DNA from: CAYSBK01 sp964429265
Lineage (GTDB): Bacteria; Planctomycetota; Phycisphaerae; Sedimentisphaerales; Anaerobacaceae
Direction of reading: 5' to 3'
Assembly (NCBI GenBank): GCA_964429265.1
Contig: CAYSBK010000123.1
Location: 1 to 7,440 of the forward strand
DNA length: 7,440 bases
A program made the translations under genes and the position numbers. Positions 1 through 4,996 of this stretch are shown here, in pieces. Under the pieces are notes generated by a model. That model was not told where the DNA came from. It searched no databases and saw nothing but the letters and a program-made list of their open reading frames with translations. The number at the start of each line of letters is the position of its first letter. Position 1 is the first letter of the stretch.

Positions 1-84
1 CGACTCCAACGCCTTTGCGAATCGCTCCAGGTATCAATTCAAACGCTACGGCAAGACTTTGGCGTGTTCTTACCACAACATCCG
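1..84. other. Unassigned end of window downstream of the operon
   Basis: These 84 bases follow the stop codon of the last operon gene. No gene can be assigned. On the minus strand one frame is open from about position 88 to the window edge, with possible TTG (88) or GTG (76) starts, but neither has a Shine-Dalgarno sequence. The only ATG (81) is followed two codons later by a stop. A plus-strand frame is also open from position 2 to a stop at 119-121, but it would overlap the flavoprotein gene convergently. On the minus-strand RNA, GGTAAGA (74-68) can pair with TCTTGCC (56-50), with one G-U pair and an 11-base loop. No T-run follows, so it is not a convincing terminator. The operon may continue past the edge. 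Confidence 0.3.
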
Positions 85-918
85 TCAAACGGGTACGTTC
101 ATTCTCGCAATCTCAGCATAGCTGAAAACCGGCCCGTCGGTGCATACGTATTTGTCGCCGATATAACAATGCCCGCATTTGCCTACGCCGCATTTCATAT
201 GGCGTTCCAGCGTGGTGATGACGTCCTCGGCGCTCCAGCCGGCATCCAGCACTTCTTTGACGGTAAAATGGATCATAATCGGCGGCCCGCACACAAAAAC
301 TTTTTGCCCGCGTTTATCCTTGATCCGTTTGATTAACGTCGTCACCACACCCACGTTGCCGCTCCATCCTTCCTGGGCCTTGTCTATGGTCGTGGTGACG
401 GTCACTCCTTCAATCTGGCTCCAGCGTTCCAACTCGTCTGCAAAAACAATATCCTGCATCGTTCGCGCACCGTACAGTACCGTCAGCTCACCGTACTCGG
501 GGCGCTTATCGAGCACGTACCTGATGCACGAGCGAAGCGGCGCCAGTCCTATCCCCCCGGCGATGAAAACCATATCCCGACCGGTCAGTCCCTCGACCCC
601 AAAATTATTCCCATAAGGCCCTCTTATGCCCAGCTCATCGCCTGCCTTTAGTTCAGCGATCGCAGATGTAACCTGCCCTGCCTTGCGGATACACAACTCC
701 AGACGGTTCTTCTGCGTCGGGCTGGAGCAAATCGAGATAGGCGCTTCGCCCACTCCCAGCACCGAAACCTGCACAAACTGCCCCGGCCGGTAGCTGTGTT
801 CCCGTTGCCCTCCATCCCCGGATTTGAATTTCAACCCGTAAAGCCGGGTATCGTGTGTCAGTTCCTTTACGTCCTCGATAACCGCCGCCCTGGGAATGTA
901 AAGCTCCTCGTTGAACAC
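85..918 (-). CDS. FAD/NAD(P)-binding [2Fe-2S] oxidoreductase subunit (sulfhydrogenase gamma / AsrB / PyrK-like)
   Basis: This is the flavin electron-transfer subunit, inferred to pass electrons between NAD(P)(H) and the Fe-S subunit encoded upstream, as the gamma subunit of sulfhydrogenase or AsrB does. Numbering from the GTG at 918 (277 aa): an FAD-binding barrel with RPGQF at 44-48 and APISICSSP near 59-67; the NAD(P) domain with GPYGNNFG at about 101-108, AGGIGLAPLRS at 120-130 and CGPP at 210-213; and a C-terminal [2Fe-2S] motif with Cys243, Cys248, Cys251 and Cys259 (Cx4Cx2Cx7C), as in PyrK-type proteins. There is no signal peptide or membrane segment, so it is cytoplasmic. A TTG at 936 in the same frame would add six residues, but the GTG at 918 has GGGGAG six bases upstream and lies one base after the preceding stop (TAG-C-GTG), so I prefer it. 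The family is clear. The partner being FdhA is inferred from the operon, and NADH versus NADPH cannot be read from the sequence. Confidence 0.93.
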   Translation of the reverse strand: MFNEELYIPRAAVIEDVKELTHDTRLYGLKFKSGDGGQREHSYRPGQFVQVSVLGVGEAPISICSSPTQKNRLELCIRKAGQVTSAIAELKAGDELGIRGPYGNNFGVEGLTGRDMVFIAGGIGLAPLRSCIRYVLDKRPEYGELTVLYGARTMQDIVFADELERWSQIEGVTVTTTIDKAQEGWSGNVGVVTTLIKRIKDKRGQKVFVCGPPIMIHFTVKEVLDAGWSAEDVITTLERHMKCGVGKCGHCYIGDKYVCTDGPVFSYAEIARMNVPV

Positions 919-919
919 G

Positions 920-1963
920 CTAAGCTCCCCGTTCAATCTTTATGATATTCTCAAGCCAGTTGACGTTGCCGACACAGGCAAGGTTGCATCGGCCACAGCC
1001 CGTACAACCACTCATCCCGAACTCGTCAACCTGTTGAACCAGCTTGTGCTGGTACTTCCGCTTAACCATCTCCGCCCGGCTGCTTACCGGGTCGCTGCCA
1101 CCGGTCATCCGGGTAAAGCCCCTGAAATAGCACGCGTCCCATTGGCGGGTCCGCCTTTGTGTCCCATCCGGCAATGCCCCATCGGCGACCGTATAACACG
1201 AGCACGTCGGACATAGAAACAAACACAGCCCGCAGCTCTGGCAGCGCCTACCGATGTCCTCCCACAATTCCTCGCGGACCCGGTCCCGCTTAAGATTCTC
1301 GTAGACCTTTTCCATCTCGAATTTCTTGCCCGGCTTTTTCGCCCTGGCAAGCAACTCCACGATGTCAACGTCGATGCCCCGACCGAAAAAGTACGCATAC
1401 CGATTAAACAGCTCCAACCCCTTTTCCGAGCCGACCTGAACTGCATACTCACCGCCCAGGTCGACAAGCTGGATGTCGAAACCCTCCGTCAGCACCGGCC
1501 CCGTCTCCGTCGACGTGCAGAAGCACTGCTCGAAAAGCTGCGAACACGCAAGCGATATCAAGACGGACTTTCTTCTTTTTTCAAGATAGTAATTATCCTC
1601 AAACTGCCGCTCGTAGAACTTATCCAGCAGCTCAATCGCCTTCACCTCGCAGGACCGCACGCCGAATAACACTATATGCTCGTCGCTGCGCCGCGGCCTT
1701 ATTGAGTCGTTAGACCGACCTTGAAAACCGAACATGCACTCACTCTGCGGAAAGAAAAACTCCTTCGCGGACGTTGTGCTGTTCTCGTAATCCGGGCATA
1801 TTTGCTTCGCATCGGTCACCGGCCGGAAATTAACATCGCCGTACGTCTCGTCCCGCACCGGCGCTATAAGCGTTCTGTCACGGGCCACACGTTGCAAAAA
1901 CTCCGGCAACTTCTCCTTCTTGATTGAGGCGCTCTGGATTTCGATTTTCGACACGACAGGCAT
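920..1963 (-). CDS. 4Fe-4S electron-transfer subunit (sulfhydrogenase beta / AsrA family)
   Basis: This 347-residue iron-sulfur protein belongs to the family of sulfhydrogenase beta subunit (HydB) and anaerobic sulfite reductase subunit A. It is inferred to relay electrons between FdhA and the downstream flavoprotein. Two C-terminal ferredoxin-like [4Fe-4S] motifs are visible: Cys241, 244, 247, 251 (followed by Pro) and Cys320, 323, 326, 330. The first is followed by extra cysteines at 254 and 256. The N-terminal half has the family block FGVRSCEVKAI (Cys105) and a CFC group (Cys140, 147, 149), possible ligands of a third cluster. It is cytoplasmic, with no signal peptide. The ATG at 1963 has AGAGGGG five to six bases upstream (1975-1969), starting at the preceding fdhA stop, with only 12 bases between the genes. 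The family assignment is firm. The role in formate metabolism rests on gene order, since relatives serve hydrogenases or sulfite reductase. Confidence 0.9.
   Translation of the reverse strand: MPVVSKIEIQSASIKKEKLPEFLQRVARDRTLIAPVRDETYGDVNFRPVTDAKQICPDYENSTTSAKEFFFPQSECMFGFQGRSNDSIRPRRSDEHIVLFGVRSCEVKAIELLDKFYERQFEDNYYLEKRRKSVLISLACSQLFEQCFCTSTETGPVLTEGFDIQLVDLGGEYAVQVGSEKGLELFNRYAYFFGRGIDVDIVELLARAKKPGKKFEMEKVYENLKRDRVREELWEDIGRRCQSCGLCLFLCPTCSCYTVADGALPDGTQRRTRQWDACYFRGFTRMTGGSDPVSSRAEMVKRKYQHKLVQQVDEFGMSGCTGCGRCNLACVGNVNWLENIIKIERGA
925..930 (-). promoter_or_regulatory. Shine-Dalgarno deciding the flavoprotein start
   Basis: GGGGAG lies within the last codons of the upstream Fe-S subunit gene, six bases before the GTG at 918. 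The alternative TTG at 936 lies upstream of this site and cannot use it; it has only a weak AAAGA ahead of it. The site therefore favours the GTG start and suggests that translation of the two subunits is coupled across the TAG-C-GTG junction. Confidence 0.65.
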
Positions 1964-1975
1964 TCGGACCCCTCT

Positions 1976-4015
1976 TTAACTGGCTGTTTTCTCCAGCTTC
2001 GCGGCACAGACCTTATACTCCCCGATTCTTGATATCGGGCAAAAAGCGTCTATTGTGAGAACGTTCGCCGGCAGCTCCGCATAGTGGAACGGCATCCACA
2101 AAACACCGACTTTGACACGCTCAGTGGCCCTGGCCTTTACCGTCAAACGACCCCTTCGCGTCAAAACCGTGCACTGCTGCCCATCGCGAATGCCGAACTT
2201 TTCAGCATCCGCGGGGTTTATCTCCACGAACATATCCGGAAACTCACGGTCCAGCAGGTAAGTCCTCCTGGTAACGGTGGCGGTGTTCACAAAAAATCGC
2301 ATAACCCCCGTACTGAGAATAAACGGATATTCATCATCCGGAACCTCCGCCGGCGGAGCGTGCTCGACGGCGTGAAACCTTCCCAGCCCCCGCACGAACT
2401 TGTCCTTGTGCAGGTATTTCGTGCCGGGATGCTCCCTGTCGGGACAAGGCCATTGAAGCCCGAAGCCCCGAATCCTCTCATGGCTTATCCCGCCGTATAT
2501 CGGCGTCAGCGAGGCTATCTCATCCATCACCTCCGCCGTGCCGCCGTAATTGAACCGCCCTTTCATTCTATTGGCAAGCTCACAGATTATCCGCCAGTCG
2601 GGACGGCTCTCACCCACAGGCTCAATCGCCTTGTTGACAAGCTGCACGCGCCGCTCGGTATTGGTGAACGTGCCGGTCTTTTCGGCGAAACTGGCTCCGG
2701 GCAGCACAACATCCGCCAGCTTGGCGGTCTCCGACATATACAGTTCCTGTACGGCCACAAACTCCAGCTTCTCAATCGCCGCCCGAACCGCCGTGATGTT
2801 CGGCTCGCTGATCACAGGATTCTCCCCGATTATGTAAAAGGCCTTCATCCTGCCCGCCTCGGCCTGCAAAACCATATCCGTCGTCGTAAGCCCGGGCGAG
2901 CCGTTCAGCTTCACACCCCAGGCCTTTTCAAACTTCCCGCGCACCACTGGGTCCTCAACCTTCTGGTATCCGGGAAAATAATTTGGAAGCGCCCCCATGT
3001 CACAGGCGCCCTGAACGTTAGCCTGGCCGCGAAGCGGATTGACCCCTGCCGAGACAATGCCGACATTGCCGGTCAACATAGCGAGGTTGGCAACGCTCAT
3101 AACATTGTGCGTGCCGACCGTGTGCTCGGTTATCCCCATCGTATAAACGATAGCGGCCGGCTTGCTCCGTGCGTACAGCAACGCCGCCTCAATAATAAGC
3201 TCGGCACCAACACCAGTAATCGCGGCGGTGGACTGCGGAGTGTATTTTTCGACGGTTTTCTTGAGCTCTTCAAAGCCTTCCGTGCGCCGTTTTATGAATT
3301 CTTTGTCCTCAAGGCCTTCCGACAGAATTACATTCATCATGCAATTCAGAAGCGCTATGTCCGTCCCCGGATAAAGCTGCAGGAACACGTCCGCATATTC
3401 CGCAAGGTCGGTCCTTCTCGGGTCCGCAACCACCAGTTTTGAACCGTTGTCTTTCGCCGTGCGGATTCGCCAGCCGATCAAGGGATGCGCCTCCGGAGCG
3501 TTGGCTCCGACGGCGAATATGCACGCCGCATCCTTCAGTTCGTCTATCGAATTGGTCATCGCCCCAGACCCGAACGCCCGCACCAACCCCGCCACCGAAG
3601 GCGAGTGACACGCCCTGGCACAGTGGTCGATGTTGTTCGTACCTATCACGGCCCTGGCAAACTTCTGCGCCAGGTAATTCAACTCGTTCGTGCACCTGGC
3701 CGACGACCAGATGCCGATCGAATCCGCCCCGTACTTTGCCCTGATTTGCGACAGACGCTCCGCGACCAGCCCCAAAGCTTCATCCCAGCCCGCACGTTGG
3801 AATCGTCCGTTCTTCTTTATCAACGGATGTGTTATCCGGTCGCCGCGAACGACCGGCTCCCAGGCCGTGGCCCCTTTTACACACAGCCGCCCCTGCGAGA
3901 CCGGATGATTCTTGCTCGGCGCGACCCCAACAAGTTCAGTGTCCCGCACCTTCAGGTAATAACCACACCCGCACCCGCAGTAGGGACACGTGGTCGGTAC
4001 GTACTCAAAATCCAT
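1976..4015 (-). CDS. fdhA: Molybdopterin formate dehydrogenase, catalytic alpha subunit
   Basis: This is the catalytic subunit for formate oxidation or CO2 reduction at a Mo- or W-bis(pyranopterin) centre (679 aa, close to soluble archaeal-type FdhA and E. coli FdhF). The N-terminal [4Fe-4S] site is Cys10, Cys13, Cys17 and Cys45, the last in GRLCVKG. The active-site segment CARACHSPSVAGL places Cys136 (codon TGT) where selenoenzymes have selenocysteine, with His137 next to it. Arg329 in the RGQANVQGACDMG block (329-341) matches the conserved active-site arginine. Other family landmarks are VGANAPEAHP (169-178), IGENPVISEP (396-405), the LPGASFAEKTGTFTNTERR block (438-456) and a C-terminal cofactor-binding domain from about residue 560. 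It has no Tat signal and no N-terminal ferredoxin extension, so it is soluble, cytoplasmic, and dependent on separate electron-transfer subunits. The ATG at 4015 has AAGGG upstream. It lies 27 bases after cooC and 12 before the Fe-S subunit. Mo versus W cannot be decided. Confidence 0.96.
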   Translation of the reverse strand: MDFEYVPTTCPYCGCGCGYYLKVRDTELVGVAPSKNHPVSQGRLCVKGATAWEPVVRGDRITHPLIKKNGRFQRAGWDEALGLVAERLSQIRAKYGADSIGIWSSARCTNELNYLAQKFARAVIGTNNIDHCARACHSPSVAGLVRAFGSGAMTNSIDELKDAACIFAVGANAPEAHPLIGWRIRTAKDNGSKLVVADPRRTDLAEYADVFLQLYPGTDIALLNCMMNVILSEGLEDKEFIKRRTEGFEELKKTVEKYTPQSTAAITGVGAELIIEAALLYARSKPAAIVYTMGITEHTVGTHNVMSVANLAMLTGNVGIVSAGVNPLRGQANVQGACDMGALPNYFPGYQKVEDPVVRGKFEKAWGVKLNGSPGLTTTDMVLQAEAGRMKAFYIIGENPVISEPNITAVRAAIEKLEFVAVQELYMSETAKLADVVLPGASFAEKTGTFTNTERRVQLVNKAIEPVGESRPDWRIICELANRMKGRFNYGGTAEVMDEIASLTPIYGGISHERIRGFGLQWPCPDREHPGTKYLHKDKFVRGLGRFHAVEHAPPAEVPDDEYPFILSTGVMRFFVNTATVTRRTYLLDREFPDMFVEINPADAEKFGIRDGQQCTVLTRRGRLTVKARATERVKVGVLWMPFHYAELPANVLTIDAFCPISRIGEYKVCAAKLEKTAS

Positions 4016-4042
4016 TCAAAGCCCTTGTTTCGTCGCTCACCA

Positions 4043-4846
4043 CTACTGTCTCGCCGCCGGCAGCACCGCCTGAAGCTGGACCTTGGCAGCCCGAAGCTGC
4101 TCCACGAGGTGCTGGTCGGCTCCAACCACACCCCGGCCCTCCAGGTCCGCCTTCTGAACCGCCGGATTATACGCCACCGCTGCCAGCACAGCGGTATTCA
4201 ACTGCGACCTTATTGTCTCTATCTGCCCGGCCCCGGCAATCTTGTTAAGCACCGCCGCCGTATAACCAACACCAAGCTCCGTCGCCATTTTCGCGATTCT
4301 GTTGGTGGTTTCAATGCTCCTTTGGCCCGGCTCGGTCACCACCACCAGCGCGTCAATACCCTGGATGCTGGCTCTGCCCATAAACTCCACACCCGCCGCC
4401 AGGTCCACCAGCACTATTTCGTCCCGCTGAAGAAGCGTATGGCTCAGCAACGCCTTCAAGAATGCACCCTCCGGGCAGGCACAGCCGGCACCGGCCTGTG
4501 TTATCCCACCCAGTACAAGCAGCTTCACGGTTTTATCTGCGTCTGCGACCGGCACCTCAACGCTGAATCGCTCCGGTAAGTCCGCAACCTCCGGATTCAA
4601 CCGAAAATACGCCCCCACGCTGCCTCGCTCAGTCCCGGTCCGCTCTGCAATCAACTGCTTCATATTGATCAAAGGCTCGGGACTCTGTTCGGCGCCCAGT
4701 CCGAAGGCCATCGCGAGGTTTGTATTCGGGTCCGCATCAATTGCAAGCACCTCAAAGCCGTCCGCCGCGAAAAGCTGCGACCACACCGCGCAGACCGTCG
4801 TTTTGCCGACTCCGCCTTTGCCGCCGATTGCTATCTTAAGACCCAT
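4043..4846 (-). CDS. cooC: CooC-type nickel-insertion ATPase for carbon monoxide dehydrogenase
   Basis: This 267-residue MinD/NifH-like P-loop ATPase is of the kind that matures the Ni-Fe-S cluster of anaerobic CO dehydrogenase. The deviant Walker A motif GGKGGVGKTT spans 8-17, with signature Lys10 and P-loop Lys15. A second nucleotide motif, AIDADPN, is at 35-41, and a Walker B-like IVLVDLAAGVEF has Asp148. The diagnostic CooC feature is the CxC at Cys122 and Cys124 in GCACPEGAFLKALL, known in CooC to bind metal at the dimer interface. Asn201-Lys202 resembles the base-binding motif of this superfamily. It is cytoplasmic and probably dimeric. It is the first gene of the formate dehydrogenase operon, 27 bases from fdhA, with a promoter about 40 bases upstream. 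The ATG at 4846 has only a weak ribosome site. No CO dehydrogenase gene is in the window, so its client must be encoded elsewhere. The related AcsF/AcsC-type ATPases are the main alternative. Confidence 0.9.
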   Translation of the reverse strand: MGLKIAIGGKGGVGKTTVCAVWSQLFAADGFEVLAIDADPNTNLAMAFGLGAEQSPEPLINMKQLIAERTGTERGSVGAYFRLNPEVADLPERFSVEVPVADADKTVKLLVLGGITQAGAGCACPEGAFLKALLSHTLLQRDEIVLVDLAAGVEFMGRASIQGIDALVVVTEPGQRSIETTNRIAKMATELGVGYTAAVLNKIAGAGQIETIRSQLNTAVLAAVAYNPAVQKADLEGRGVVGADQHLVEQLRAAKVQLQAVLPAARQ

Positions 4847-4886
4847 TATCTACCCACAACCCACAACTACCGACCGGCCGGATACC

Positions 4887-4915
4887 ATTATAACCCAAAC
4901 CAATCGGCCTGTCTC
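4887..4915 (-). promoter_or_regulatory. Sigma70-type promoter for the cooC-fdhA operon
   Basis: Reading the minus strand, a perfect TATAAT (4892-4887) lies exactly 17 bases after GAGACA (4915-4910), which matches four of six consensus -35 bases. Transcription would begin near 4880, giving a leader of about 34 bases before the cooC ATG at 4846. The leader contains the palindrome CCGGCCGG and a tandem seven-base repeat (ccacaac on the plus strand, 4854-4860 and 4861-4867). No extended -10 motif and no clear operator were seen. The match is read directly; its use in the cell is inferred. Confidence 0.6.
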
Positions 4916-4934
4916 GCTGGCTGTTGGATTATCC

Positions 4935-4981
4935 CGGCCTTTGGAGGCGCAGACGCACATCCCGACCGCCTCTACCGGCCG
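4935..4981 (-). terminator. Nested GC-rich hairpin at the unit boundary, possible terminator
   Basis: An outer stem pairs 4935-4939 with 4977-4981 (five G-C pairs). An inner stem pairs 4942-4949 with 4967-4974 (eight pairs, one G-T wobble). A 2x2 internal loop separates them, and the apical loop is 17 bases. It lies 16 bases after the stop codon of the Calx-beta/dockerin gene and 19 bases before the -35 box of the next promoter, as a terminator would. No T-run follows on either strand, so it is not a classical intrinsic terminator. It could be Rho-assisted, an RNA-stabilising 3' end, or chance in GC-rich DNA. Confidence 0.35.
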
Positions 4982-4996
4982 CGAATTGCCACCGCA

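Noticed and set aside
50..74. Hairpin GGTAAGA/TCTTGCC after the flavoprotein gene as an intrinsic terminator
   Set aside because: The stem is only seven pairs with one wobble and an 11-base loop, and no T-run follows.
2..121. Plus-strand frame at the left edge as the end of a convergent gene
   Set aside because: It would overlap the flavoprotein gene by over 30 bases, shows no recognisable domain, and is too short to judge.
2084..3442. Long plus-strand open frame opposite fdhA (452 codons)
   Set aside because: It lies wholly antisense to a clearly conserved formate dehydrogenase gene. Its translation is rich in Arg/His/Pro with no recognisable motif, as expected of a shadow frame.
3485..4579. 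Plus-strand open frame spanning fdhA and cooC (364 codons)
   Set aside because: It is antisense to two conserved genes and their junction, has a basic low-information composition, and shows no domain.
4854..4867. Tandem seven-base repeat (ccacaac twice) as a regulator site or repeat array
   Set aside because: Two copies of a short motif in a leader are too little to call an operator or array.
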